Below are positions 9,863 to 18,728 of a stretch of 64,000 nt of DNA, in pieces. Each line of letters begins with the position of its first letter. Positions within the stretch are counted from its first letter, which is position 1. The DNA comes from Billgrantia tianxiuensis (GTDB taxonomy: Bacteria; Pseudomonadota; Gammaproteobacteria; Pseudomonadales; Halomonadaceae): NCBI RefSeq assembly GCF_009834345.1, contig NZ_CP035042.1, forward strand, positions 310,001-374,000, in the 5' to 3' direction. The position numbers were made by a program, and so were the translations under genes. The notes below the pieces were generated by a model. It made no database searches. It was not told where the DNA came from and saw only the letters and a program-made list of their open reading frames with translations.

Positions 9863-10173
9863 GGGGGGCTCCTCGCACGGGGGATCGACGAGGAGCAGTG
9901 TGGCGCGGCGGGAAGGACGGGAGTTGACGCCGAGCGCCGCGGAGTTGTCGCGAGTCGCCCCGCCAGGCGGACTAACCCCCTTTGACCGGGCGGTCTATCA
10001 CCTTGTGGGTAGAGGGGGTGTATATGGAGGTAACCTGGCAGTAATCCGCTTTTCGATGCTCCAGACTTCGCTTCAAGAACCTGCCCCGGCGGTCGTGTGG
10101 ATCACGTCGCACGACACGGCAGGCGGGGTGGCCCGGGTGCCACGCAACACTTCAAGAAGCCTGGAGATCGACC
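9863..10173. promoter_or_regulatory. Divergent cdhC / narG control region with repeat copy 2
   Basis: This 311-base gap must hold the leftward promoter of the carnitine operon and the rightward promoter of narGHJI. It contains the second copy of the narK 3' end (9958-9982), which suggests that narG's original upstream region joined directly to narK. A GGAG ribosome site precedes narG. I found no clear FNR box; several imperfect NarL heptamers (for example TACCTCC on the minus strand near 10027-10033) are too weak to call. Confidence 0.5.
9958..9982. repeat. 25-bp direct repeat, copy 2 (upstream of narG)
   Basis: Exact copy of 4023-4047. It contains what would be narK's final codons and stop, but here it lies in non-coding DNA about 190 bases upstream of narG. 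Similarity continues imperfectly to about 10007. See copy 1. Confidence 0.85.
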
Positions 10174-13100
10174 ATGAGTCACTTCTTAGATCGGCTGAAT
10201 TTCTTCCGCAAGGCGCGCGAGCCTTTCGCCAACGACCATGGCGAGACCCGTGAGGAGTCCCGTGGCTGGGAGGACGGTTACCGCCAGCGCTGGCAGCACG
10301 ACAAGATCGTGCGCTCCACTCATGGCGTGAACTGCACCGGCTCCTGCAGCTGGAAGATCTACGTCAAGAACGGACTGGTCACCTGGGAAACCCAGCAGAC
10401 CGACTACCCGCGCACCCGCCCGGACCTGCCCAACCATGAGCCGCGGGGCTGCCCGCGCGGTGCCAGCTACTCCTGGTACATGTACAGTGCCAACCGCCTC
10501 AAGTACCCGCTGATCCGCAAGCCGCTGCTCAAGCTGTGGCGCGAGGCCAAGCAGCAGCACGGCGACCCGGTCGACGCCTGGGCTTCCATCGTTTCCGACC
10601 CGGCCAAGACCAAGCAGTACAAGCGCGCTCGCGGCATGGGCGGCTTCGTGCGTGCCAACTGGGACGAGCTCAACGAGCTGATCGCCGCGTCCAACGTCTA
10701 CACCGCCAAGCAGTACGGCCCCGACCGCATCATCGGCTTCTCGCCGATTCCCGCCATGTCGATGGTCAGCTACGCTGCGGGCAGCCGCTACCTGTCGTTG
10801 ATCGGCGGCGTGTGCATGAGCTTCTACGACTGGTACTGTGACCTGCCGCCGGCGAGCCCCCAGACCTGGGGCGAGCAGACCGACGTGCCCGAGTCGGCCG
10901 ACTGGTACAACTCCGGCTACATCATCGCCTGGGGGTCCAACGTACCCCAGACCCGCACCCCCGACGCCCACTTCTTCACCGAGGTGCGCTACAAGGGCAC
11001 CAAGACCGTCTCCATCACCCCGGACTACGCCGAGGTCTCCAAGCTCACCGACGAGTGGCTGTCGGTCAAGCAGGGCACCGACGCCGCGCTGGGCATGGCC
11101 ATGGGCCACGTGATCCTCAAGGAGTTCCACCTCGACAAGCCCAGCGCCTACTTCACCGAGTACGTGCGCAAGTACTCCGACATGCCCTTCCTGGTCGAGC
11201 TCGAGGCTCGCGAGGACGGTAGCTTCGTGCCCGGCAAGCAGCTGCGCGCCAGCGACTTCGAAGGCGCCATGGGCCAGGACAACAACCCCGAATGGAAGAC
11301 CGTGGCCTGGGACGAGCTGTCCGACCGCCTCGTCGTGCCCAACGGTTCCATCGGCTTCCGCTGGGGCGAGAAGGAGGAGAACCAGGGCAAGTGGAACCTC
11401 GAGGAGCGCGATGCCAGCGGCGCCGAGATCAAGCCGCTGCTGACCCTGGCCGAGAACCACGACGACGTGGCCAAGGTGGCGTTCCCCTACTTCGGCGGCA
11501 TCGCCCACGAGCACTTCGATCACGTGGCCGGCAACGAACTGCTGTTCCACAGCCTGCCCGCCAAGCGCCTGACCAAGGCCGACGGCGCTGACATTCTCGC
11601 CGTCACCGTGTTCGACCTGATGTGCGCCAACTACGGCATCGACCGCGGCTTCGGCAAAGAGGGCGAAGACGACGGCGCCACCTCCTACGACCAGATTCGC
11701 CCCTACACCCCGGCCTGGCAGGAGAAGATCACTGGCGTGCCCGCCGAGCAGGTCGCCCGTATCGCCCGTGAGTTCGCCGATAACGCCGACAAGACCCGGG
11801 GCCGCTCCATGGTCATCGTGGGTGCCGCGATGAACCACTGGTACCACATGGACATGAACTACCGCGGCCTGATCAACATGCTGGTCATGTGCGGCTGTAT
11901 CGGCCAGAGCGGCGGCGGCTGGGCCCACTACGTGGGTCAGGAGAAGCTGCGCCCGCAGACCGGCTGGACCCCGCTGGCCTTCGGCCTCGACTGGCAGCGC
12001 CCGCCGCGCCACATGAACTCCACCTCGTTCTTCTACAACCACTCCTCCCAGTGGCGCTACGAGAAGCTCGAGGTCAAGGAGATCCTCTCGCCGCTGGCCG
12101 ATGCCAGCCAGTACAGCGGCAGCCTGATCGACTTCAACGTGCGCTCCGAGCGCATGGGCTGGCTGCCCTCCGCGCCGCAGCTCGGCACCAACCCGCTGCG
12201 CCTGGCCAAGCCGGCCGCCGAAGCGGGCATGTCGACCAAGGACTATGCCGTACAGCAGCTCAAGAGCGGCGAGCTGGCGTTCGCCGCCGAGGATCCGGAC
12301 AGCCCGCAGAATTTCCCGCGCAACCTGTTCGTGTGGCGTTCCAACCTGCTGGGCAGCTCGGGCAAGGGCCACGAGTACATGCTCAAGTACCTGCTGGGTA
12401 CCCGTCACGGTATCCAGGGCAAGGACCTGGGCGAAATGGGCGGCCAGAAGCCGCAAGAGGTGAAGTGGCACGACGAGGCGCCGGAGGGCAAGCTCGACCT
12501 AGTGGTCACGCTCGACTTCCGCATGTCCTCCACCTGTCTCTACTCCGACGTGGTGCTGCCGACGGCCACCTGGTACGAGAAGAACGACCTCAACACCTCG
12601 GACATGCACCCGTTCATCCACCCGCTGACCGCGGCCACCGACCCGGCGTGGGAGTCGCGCAGCGACTGGGACATCTACAAGGGCATCGCCAAGGCCTTCT
12701 CCGAAGTGTGCGTGGGCCATCTGGGCGAGGAGACCGACCTGGTCACCCTGCCGCACCAGCACGACTCCCCGGCCGAGCTGGCCCAGCCCGAAGTGAAGGA
12801 CTGGAAGAAGGGCGAGTGCGAGCCGATCCCCGGCAAGACCATGCCGGCGCTGATCGAGGTCAAGCGCAACTACCCCGAGACCTATGAGCGCTTCACCTCC
12901 GTGGGTCCGCTGCTCGAGACCATCGGCAACGGCGGCAAGGGCATCGCCTGGAACACCGAATCCGAGGTCGAGCTGCTCGGCAAGCTCAACTACCGCAAGA
13001 GCGAAGGTCCCGCCAAGGGCCGGCCGAAGATCGAGACCGCGATCGATGCCGCCGAGATGATCCTGACCCTGGCGCCGGAAACCAACGGCAACGTGGCGGT

Positions 13101-13938
13101 CAAGGCGTGGGATGCGCTGTCCAAGATCACCGGACGCGACCACACCCACCTGGCCACGCCCAAGCACGAGGAGAAGATCCGCTTCCGCGACATCGTGGCC
13201 CAGCCGCGCAAGATCATCTCGAGTCCGACCTGGTCCGGCCTGGAGGACGAGCACGTCTCCTACAACGCCGGCTATACCAACGTGCACGAGCTGATCCCGT
13301 GGCGTACCGTCAGCGGCCGCCAGCAGTTCTACCAGGATCACCCCTGGATGCGCGCCTTCGGCGAGAGCCTGCTGGTCTACCGCCCGCCGATCAACACCAA
13401 GACGGTGACGGGATTCCAGATGCCCGAGGATAACGGCAACCCGACCAAGGCGCTGAACTGGATCACCCCGCACCAGAAGTGGGGCATCCACTCCACCTAC
13501 AGCGACAACCTGCTGATGCTGACCCTCAACCGTGGCGGTCCGGTGGTGTGGATGTCGGAGACCGACGCCCAGGAGATCGGCATCGAGGACAACGACTGGA
13601 TCGAGCTGTTCAACGCCAACGGCGCGATCACCGCGCGAGCCATCGTCAGCCAGCGGGTCAAGGCCGGCATGGTGATGATGTACCACGCCCAGGAGCGCCA
13701 GGTGAACGTGCCGGGCTCCGAGGTCACCAAGACCCGCGGCGGCATGCACAACTCCGTGACCCGGGTGTGCCCGAAGCCGACCCACATGATCGGCGGCTAC
13801 GCGCAGCTCTCTTACAGCTTCAACTACTACGGCACCGTTGGCTCCAACCGCGATGAATTCGTCCTCATCCGCAAGATGAAGAACGTCGACTGGCTGGATG
13901 GCGAAGGCAACGACAGCGTGCAGGAGACCGTGAAATGA
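10174..13938 (+). CDS. narG: Respiratory nitrate reductase alpha subunit NarG
   Basis: Catalytic molybdenum subunit (1254 residues; the E. coli protein has about 1247) reducing nitrate to nitrite on the cytoplasmic face of the membrane. It carries a bis-MGD molybdenum cofactor. The N-terminal FS0 iron-sulfur site is visible as His50, Cys54, Cys58 and Cys93 (HGVNCTGSCSWK and PRGCPRG), the His-containing spacing characteristic of NarG. The last codons overlap the narH start by 4 bases (ATGA). The start ATG follows GGAGATCGACC. The reading frame is intact. First gene of narGHJI, probably controlled by NarL and an anaerobic regulator. Confidence 0.97.
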   Translation: MSHFLDRLNFFRKAREPFANDHGETREESRGWEDGYRQRWQHDKIVRSTHGVNCTGSCSWKIYVKNGLVTWETQQTDYPRTRPDLPNHEPRGCPRGASYSWYMYSANRLKYPLIRKPLLKLWREAKQQHGDPVDAWASIVSDPAKTKQYKRARGMGGFVRANWDELNELIAASNVYTAKQYGPDRIIGFSPIPAMSMVSYAAGSRYLSLIGGVCMSFYDWYCDLPPASPQTWGEQTDVPESADWYNSGYIIAWGSNVPQTRTPDAHFFTEVRYKGTKTVSITPDYAEVSKLTDEWLSVKQGTDAALGMAMGHVILKEFHLDKPSAYFTEYVRKYSDMPFLVELEAREDGSFVPGKQLRASDFEGAMGQDNNPEWKTVAWDELSDRLVVPNGSIGFRWGEKEENQGKWNLEERDASGAEIKPLLTLAENHDDVAKVAFPYFGGIAHEHFDHVAGNELLFHSLPAKRLTKADGADILAVTVFDLMCANYGIDRGFGKEGEDDGATSYDQIRPYTPAWQEKITGVPAEQVARIAREFADNADKTRGRSMVIVGAAMNHWYHMDMNYRGLINMLVMCGCIGQSGGGWAHYVGQEKLRPQTGWTPLAFGLDWQRPPRHMNSTSFFYNHSSQWRYEKLEVKEILSPLADASQYSGSLIDFNVRSERMGWLPSAPQLGTNPLRLAKPAAEAGMSTKDYAVQQLKSGELAFAAEDPDSPQNFPRNLFVWRSNLLGSSGKGHEYMLKYLLGTRHGIQGKDLGEMGGQKPQEVKWHDEAPEGKLDLVVTLDFRMSSTCLYSDVVLPTATWYEKNDLNTSDMHPFIHPLTAATDPAWESRSDWDIYKGIAKAFSEVCVGHLGEETDLVTLPHQHDSPAELAQPEVKDWKKGECEPIPGKTMPALIEVKRNYPETYERFTSVGPLLETIGNGGKGIAWNTESEVELLGKLNYRKSEGPAKGRPKIETAIDAAEMILTLAPETNGNVAVKAWDALSKITGRDHTHLATPKHEEKIRFRDIVAQPRKIISSPTWSGLEDEHVSYNAGYTNVHELIPWRTVSGRQQFYQDHPWMRAFGESLLVYRPPINTKTVTGFQMPEDNGNPTKALNWITPHQKWGIHSTYSDNLLMLTLNRGGPVVWMSETDAQEIGIEDNDWIELFNANGAITARAIVSQRVKAGMVMMYHAQERQVNVPGSEVTKTRGGMHNSVTRVCPKPTHMIGGYAQLSYSFNYYGTVGSNRDEFVLIRKMKNVDWLDGEGNDSVQETVK

Positions 13939-15506
13939 AGATTCGTTCCCAGGTAGGCATGGTCCTCAACCTCGACAAGTGCATCGGCTGTCACACCTGC
14001 TCGGTCACCTGCAAGAACGTCTGGACCAGCCGTGAAGGCATGGAATATGCCTGGTTCAACAACGTCGAGACCAAGCCCGGTATCGGCTATCCCAAGGAGT
14101 GGGAGAACCAGGACAAGTGGAAGGGCGGCTGGATGCGTCGCCGCGACGGCAAGATCGAGCCGCGCATCGGCGGCAAGTGGCGGGTGCTGGCGAACATCTT
14201 CGCCAACCCCGACCTGCCCGAGATCGACGATTACTACGAGCCGTTCGACTTCGACTACCAGCACCTGCATACCGCCAAGCAGGGCGATCATCAGCCGGTG
14301 GCGCGTCCCCGTTCGCTGGTCTCCGGCGAGCGCATGAAGAAGATCGAATGGGGCCCGAACTGGGAGGAGATCCTCGGCACCGAGTTCGCCAAGCGCCGCC
14401 GCGACAAGAACTTCGAGCAGGTGCAGGCCGACATCTACGGCCAGTTCGAGAACACCTTCATGATGTACCTGCCGCGCCTGTGCGAGCACTGCCTCAACCC
14501 GGCGTGCGTGGCCTCGTGCCCGAGCGGCGCGATCTACAAGCGTGAGGAGGACGGCATCGTCCTGATCGACCAGGACAAGTGCCGCGGCTGGCGGATGTGC
14601 ATCTCCGGCTGCCCGTACAAGAAGATCTACTACAACTGGAAGACCGGCAAGTCCGAGAAGTGCATCTTCTGCTACCCGCGCATCGAGGCGGGCATGCCGA
14701 CCGTGTGCTCCGAGACCTGCGTGGGCCGTATCCGCTACCTCGGCGTGCTGCTCTACGATGCCGATCGCATCGAGGAAGTGGCCAGCTCGCCGGACGTACG
14801 CGACCTCTACCGCCGCCAGTGCGAGATCTTTCTCGACCCCCACGACCCCGAGGTGATCGAGCAGGCCAGGAAGGACGGCATTCCGGACAACGTGATCAAG
14901 GCCGCTCAGGAGAGCCCGGTCTACAAGATGGCCATGGACTGGGGGCTGGCGCTGCCGCTGCACCCCGAGTACCGCACCCTGCCGATGGTCTGGTACGTAC
15001 CACCGCTCTCGCCGATCCAGTCGGCCTTCGAGGCCGGCGACCTTGAGAGAGACAAGTATGACGGCGTGCTGCCCAAGATCGAGTCGCTGCGCATCCCGGT
15101 GCGCTACCTGGCCAACATGCTCACCGCCGGTGAGGAAGAGCCCGTGGTGCTGGCGCTCAAGCGGCTGATGGCGATGCGCGTCTACATGCGTAACAAGCAC
15201 GTCGAAGGCAAGGTCGATACCGCCGTGCTCGACGCCGTCGACCTCAGCGAGGCCCAGGTGGAGGAGATGTACCGCTACCTGGCCATCGCCAACTACGAGG
15301 ATCGCTTCGTGATCCCCACCAGCCACCGCGAGATGGCCACCGAAGCGTTCCCCGAGCGCGGCGGGTGCGGCTTCAGCTTCGGCGACGGCTGCCACGGCGA
15401 GAGCAAGCCGAGCCTGTTCAACGGCCGCAAGCAGACCAGCGCGCTGGTCAAGCCGGCCACCGTGTTCGACCCGAAAACCGGCGCCAAGGAGACTCACCAT
15501 GGCTGA
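13935..15506 (+). CDS. narH: Respiratory nitrate reductase beta subunit NarH
   Basis: Electron-transfer subunit of 523 residues carrying four iron-sulfur clusters. The cysteine groups are visible: C16, C19, C22, C26 (CIGCHTCSVTCK), then CEHCLNPACVASCP, then CRGWRMCISGCP in which Trp replaces one Cys (the normal NarH [3Fe-4S] site), and CIFCYPR with a later CSETC. It passes electrons from the NarI hemes to NarG. It overlaps narG by 4 bases and narJ by 8 bases, so translation is coupled across the operon. Confidence 0.97.
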   Translation: MKIRSQVGMVLNLDKCIGCHTCSVTCKNVWTSREGMEYAWFNNVETKPGIGYPKEWENQDKWKGGWMRRRDGKIEPRIGGKWRVLANIFANPDLPEIDDYYEPFDFDYQHLHTAKQGDHQPVARPRSLVSGERMKKIEWGPNWEEILGTEFAKRRRDKNFEQVQADIYGQFENTFMMYLPRLCEHCLNPACVASCPSGAIYKREEDGIVLIDQDKCRGWRMCISGCPYKKIYYNWKTGKSEKCIFCYPRIEAGMPTVCSETCVGRIRYLGVLLYDADRIEEVASSPDVRDLYRRQCEIFLDPHDPEVIEQARKDGIPDNVIKAAQESPVYKMAMDWGLALPLHPEYRTLPMVWYVPPLSPIQSAFEAGDLERDKYDGVLPKIESLRIPVRYLANMLTAGEEEPVVLALKRLMAMRVYMRNKHVEGKVDTAVLDAVDLSEAQVEEMYRYLAIANYEDRFVIPTSHREMATEAFPERGGCGFSFGDGCHGESKPSLFNGRKQTSALVKPATVFDPKTGAKETHHG

Positions 15507-16287
15507 TGCAGCACTCCAGATGCCCCAAGAGGCGATGATTCAGCCGGAGTTCGGCATGCGCAGCCTGCGCGTGCTGGCCCGCCTGCTGGACTACCCCACC
15601 GAGGCGCTGCAGGGCGCGGTGGGCGAGCTGATCGAGGCGCTCGACGCCGAGCGCCGCCTGCCGGCGGTGCTGCGCGGCGACCTGATGAGCTGGTGCCAAC
15701 GTATCTTTGATGCCGACCTGCTCGAGCTGCAGTCCGAGTACGTCGCATTGTTCGACAAGGGCCGCGCCCACTCGCTGCTGCTGTTCGAACACGTGCACGG
15801 CGAATCCCGCGACCGCGGCCAGGCCATGGTCGACCTGATCGACGAGTACAAGGCCGCCGGCTTCGAGCTCGACGCCCGCGAGTTGCCCGACTACCTGCCG
15901 CTGTTCCTGGAGTACCTCTCCACTCGCAGCGACGAGGAGATCGGCCGCTGGCTGGGCGAGATCCGTCACATCCTGGCGTTGCTCACCGCACGCCTGGAAG
16001 AGCGCGGCGCCGACCAGGCCCTGGTCACCCGCGCGCTGCTGGCGCTGATCGACGCCGAGGACGACATCGAGGCAAGCCGTCAGGCGGTGGCCAGCGAGAA
16101 GCGCGACGACACCCCCGAAGCGCTGGATGCGGTGTGGGAGGAGGAGGCGGTGCGCTTCTCCGCCAAGTCCGACGAGGACTGCGCGCTGCAGTCCGCCGAA
16201 GGCCGGCGCTTGGCCGAGCGCAAGCGGCAGGTGCAGGGCGAGGCGATTCGTATCCTCGACCCCGTCGATGCCGCCAAGAAACATTAA
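15499..16287 (+). CDS. narJ: Nitrate reductase chaperone NarJ (delta subunit)
   Basis: Cytoplasmic assembly chaperone of the TorD/NarJ family. It holds apo-NarGH and guides molybdenum cofactor insertion and is not part of the final enzyme. 262 residues, a little longer than E. coli NarJ (236). Recognisable segments are RVLARLLDYPTEAL near the N-terminus and LPDYLPLFLEYLS in the middle. The charged C-terminal tail (rich in Glu, Arg and Lys) is longer than usual. The gene overlaps narH and is followed 12 bases later by narI. Confidence 0.93.
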   Translation: MADAALQMPQEAMIQPEFGMRSLRVLARLLDYPTEALQGAVGELIEALDAERRLPAVLRGDLMSWCQRIFDADLLELQSEYVALFDKGRAHSLLLFEHVHGESRDRGQAMVDLIDEYKAAGFELDARELPDYLPLFLEYLSTRSDEEIGRWLGEIRHILALLTARLEERGADQALVTRALLALIDAEDDIEASRQAVASEKRDDTPEALDAVWEEEAVRFSAKSDEDCALQSAEGRRLAERKRQVQGEAIRILDPVDAAKKH

Positions 16288-16299
16288 CGGAGACCTGTC

Positions 16300-16989
16300 A
16301 TGAGCTCATTCATGAACTACCTCGATTCCCTGCTGTTCGGGCTCTACCCCTACCTCGCCGGCAGCGTCTTCCTGATCGGCAGCCTGATGCGCTACGACCA
16401 TGGCCAGTACACCTGGAAGACCGGCTCGAGCCAGATGCTGTCGTCGAAGAACATGCGCCTGGCCAGCAACCTGTTCCATATCGGCATCATCACTATCTTC
16501 TTCGGCCACCTGGTCGGCCTGCTGACGCCGCACTGGCTCTACGGCCCCTTCATCAGTGCCGGCACCAAGCAGGTACTGGCCGTGGTGGTTGGCGGCATCG
16601 CCGGCGTGATGTGCCTGGTGGGCGGCGCCATGCTGTTCTATCGCCGCCTGACCAACCCGCGGGTGCGCGCCTCCTCCAGCACCATGGACACCGTGATCAT
16701 CGGCCTGCTGGTGCTTCAGGTGGCGCTCGGCCTGCTCACCATCCTGCCCACCCTGGGCCACCTGGACGGTAGCAAGATGCTGCAGTTCTCCGGCTGGGCG
16801 CAGTCGATCGTCTACTTCCAGGGCGGGGCTGCTGCTCACCTGGAAGGCGTGAGCTGGATCTACAAGCTGCACATCCTGGTCGGCCTGACGATCGTGCTGG
16901 TGTTCCCCTTCACCCGTCTGGTTCACGTGTGGAGCGCGCCGATGGGCTATGTGACCAGGCGTTACCAAATCGTCCGCCGCCGGGCTTGA
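16300..16989 (+). CDS. narI: Respiratory nitrate reductase gamma subunit NarI (cytochrome b)
   Basis: Integral membrane diheme cytochrome b subunit (229 residues) that takes electrons from quinol and passes them to NarH. Five hydrophobic helices are visible, with histidines suited to heme binding in NLFHIGIITIFFGHLVGL and in YKLHILVGLTIVLVFPFTRLVHVW. The start ATG at 16300 follows GGAGAC. It is the last structural gene of narGHJI and is separated from the following isomerase gene by a 323-base repeat-rich spacer. Confidence 0.95.
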   Translation: MSSFMNYLDSLLFGLYPYLAGSVFLIGSLMRYDHGQYTWKTGSSQMLSSKNMRLASNLFHIGIITIFFGHLVGLLTPHWLYGPFISAGTKQVLAVVVGGIAGVMCLVGGAMLFYRRLTNPRVRASSSTMDTVIIGLLVLQVALGLLTILPTLGHLDGSKMLQFSGWAQSIVYFQGGAAAHLEGVSWIYKLHILVGLTIVLVFPFTRLVHVWSAPMGYVTRRYQIVRRRA

Positions 16990-16994
16990 GGTAA

Positions 16995-17112
16995 AAGCTG
17001 GCTGCGCTCGGCCAGACGTTGTTGGAGATCGACTTAAAATGCTCATTTACAAACACGTAAACTCCGCTTTTTCGTCGATCTCCGCCTAGTCTGGCCATCG
17101 CTCGCTCAGCTT
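16995..17112. repeat. Long imperfect inverted repeat after narI (MITE/REP-like)
   Basis: Two arms of 39 bases (16995-17033 and 17074-17112) are imperfect inverted copies. They include the exact pairs AAGCTG/CAGCTT, GGCCAGAC/GTCTGGCC and GGAGATCGAC/GTCGATCTCC. A 40-base AT-richer loop lies between them. It encodes no plausible protein. The size, symmetry and lower GC of the loop resemble small non-autonomous mobile or REP-type elements. It could also act as a terminator or RNA processing site after narI. Together with the 17189-17210 palindrome it fills the 16990-17312 gap. Confidence 0.6.
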
Positions 17113-17188
17113 CGCATGCCTCGGAGCAACAAAGTTTTGGGACGCCGGAGGCAGGGCTGGGGGCGCCGGGGCAGGCCGAAGAGGAGGT

Positions 17189-17210
17189 CTTTTGCCATGG
17201 ATGGCAAAAG
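17189..17210. repeat. Perfect 10-bp-arm palindrome
   Basis: CTTTTGCCAT and ATGGCAAAAG form a perfect hairpin with a 2-base centre, in the spacer between the long inverted repeat and the isomerase gene. No gene lies here. It may belong to the same dispersed repeat family as 16995-17112. Confidence 0.55.
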
Positions 17211-17312
17211 TAGCGCCCAGGGATGGGTTCACAGCGCCTCCTCGCCGGCCTGCCGCCGGAACAGCCCCCGCTCACTAAGCCGGCCGAGTCATGAAGTTTG
17301 AGGATTAGCACC

Positions 17313-18134
17313 ATGCAAATGATCGAGATCGCACAGCTGCCGGGTCGCTACGCTCCGCCGCCCGTCAAGGTCGGCGGCAAGGCGATCGACGAAGAGAGCA
17401 TCGCCCGCGAGATGCAGTACCACCCGGCGGCGACCGCTTCCGAGGCGCAGCTCTCGGCCGCCCGCGCCCTGGTGGTTCGCGAGCTGCTGCGCCAGCGCGC
17501 CGTCGAACTCGGTCTGCTGAGCGCGGACTCCCGTGACGAAGGCGTGCACGATGCCGCCATCGCCGCCCTGCTGGAACGGGAGCTGGACGTCCCGGAGCCC
17601 GAGGAGGAGGCCTGCCGCCGCTTCTTCGACGCCGACCCCGAGCGCTTCAGCACACCGACCCGGCTCAAAGTGCGCCATATCCTGCTGGCTGCCGCCCCCG
17701 ACGACGCCGAGACGCGCGACGCCCAGTACCGCCTGGGCGAAACGCTGCTCGAGGAACTCCGGGCGATCCCCGAGCGTTTCACCGAGTTCGCCATGCGCCA
17801 CTCCGCCTGTCCGTCGAAGAGCGAGGGCGGCGAGCTGGGCTGGTTGGCCCAGGGGCAGACCGTGGCCGAGCTCGACCGCGCCCTGCAGCACCTGCCCCAA
17901 GGGCTGCATGACCGTCCGCTGGCCTCGCGCTACGGCTGGCACCTGGTCAGCATCGACGAGCGCCAAGGCGGCCAGCGCCTGCCCTTCGAGCAGGTCGCCG
18001 AGCGCGTTCGCCACACCCTGCGCGAGCAGGCCACGCGCCGCGCCCTGCGCCACTACCTGCTGGCGCTGGAAGAAGAGATCGGCGTGGAAGGGGTGGAGCT
18101 CGACGACAACGCCGCCGGCAGCCTGATGCAATAG
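17313..18134 (+). CDS. Peptidyl-prolyl cis-trans isomerase, PpiC/parvulin type (NifM-like)
   Basis: Folding helper of 273 residues. The C-terminal half is a parvulin rotamase domain (LKVRHILLAA near 120, SKSEGGELGWLAQGQ near 170, SRYGWHLVSIDER near 210). The N-terminal half is helical, as in NifM and SurA-like proteins. No signal peptide is seen, so it is probably cytoplasmic. The ATG at 17313 is preceded by GAGGAT at good spacing; an in-frame TTG at 17298 is less likely. Homologous isomerases lie behind narI in many denitrifiers, so a role in maturing nitrate reductase is plausible but inferred. Confidence 0.85.
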   Translation: MQMIEIAQLPGRYAPPPVKVGGKAIDEESIAREMQYHPAATASEAQLSAARALVVRELLRQRAVELGLLSADSRDEGVHDAAIAALLERELDVPEPEEEACRRFFDADPERFSTPTRLKVRHILLAAAPDDAETRDAQYRLGETLLEELRAIPERFTEFAMRHSACPSKSEGGELGWLAQGQTVAELDRALQHLPQGLHDRPLASRYGWHLVSIDERQGGQRLPFEQVAERVRHTLREQATRRALRHYLLALEEEIGVEGVELDDNAAGSLMQ

Positions 18135-18143
18135 GAGGAGTCC

Positions 18144-18728
18144 ATGTCCCACGTTCACGCCAACGCCCGCTTCGTGCCGCTCGGCATCAGTGTGCTGACC
18201 GTCTCCGATACCCGCGGCTTCGACCGCGACGGCAGCGGCGACCTGCTCAGCGAGCGCCTCTCCGAGGCCGGCCACGCGCTGGTCGAGCGACGCATCGTGC
18301 CCGACGACATCTACCGCATCCGTGCGGTGGTCTCGAAGTGGGTGGTGCGCGACGACATCCAGGTGATCCTGGTCAACGGCGGTACCGGCTTCACTCTGCG
18401 CGATACCACGCCCGAGGCGCTCGCCCCGCTGTTCGATCGCGCCATCGACGGCTACGGCGAGCTGTTCCGCCAGCTCTCCTTCGACAGCATCGGCACCTCC
18501 ACCGTGCAGTCGCGGGCGGTGGGCGGGGTGGCCAACCGTACCCTGATCTTCGCCATGCCGGGCTCGCCCAAGGCCTGTGCCACCGCCTGGGATGGTATCC
18601 TCGAGAGCCAGCTTGACGCACGCACCCGGCCGTGCAACTTCGTCGCCATGGTCATGCCCGAGCAGCAGGCCTGCGTTTCGCGCGAAGCGCAGGCAATGTG
18701 TGACCAGGGTCAAGGAGTGAGTGCATGA
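18144..18728 (+). CDS. moaB: Molybdenum cofactor biosynthesis protein MoaB
   Basis: MogA/MoaB-fold protein (194 residues) that adenylates molybdopterin before molybdate insertion. Characteristic segments are LTVSDTRGFDRDGSGD near residue 20 and LVNGGTGFTLRDTTPEA near 80. Length fits MoaB (about 170-195). The start follows GGAGGAG, 9 bases after the isomerase stop. Its stop overlaps the moeA start. It supplies cofactor to NarG, which explains its place behind narGHJI. Confidence 0.93.
   Translation: MSHVHANARFVPLGISVLTVSDTRGFDRDGSGDLLSERLSEAGHALVERRIVPDDIYRIRAVVSKWVVRDDIQVILVNGGTGFTLRDTTPEALAPLFDRAIDGYGELFRQLSFDSIGTSTVQSRAVGGVANRTLIFAMPGSPKACATAWDGILESQLDARTRPCNFVAMVMPEQQACVSREAQAMCDQGQGVSA

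Noticed and set aside
10186..12471. Long minus-strand frame opposite narG
   Set aside because: Shadow of the GC-rich narG coding sequence, with an Ala/Val/Gly/Leu-rich composition and no recognisable domain.
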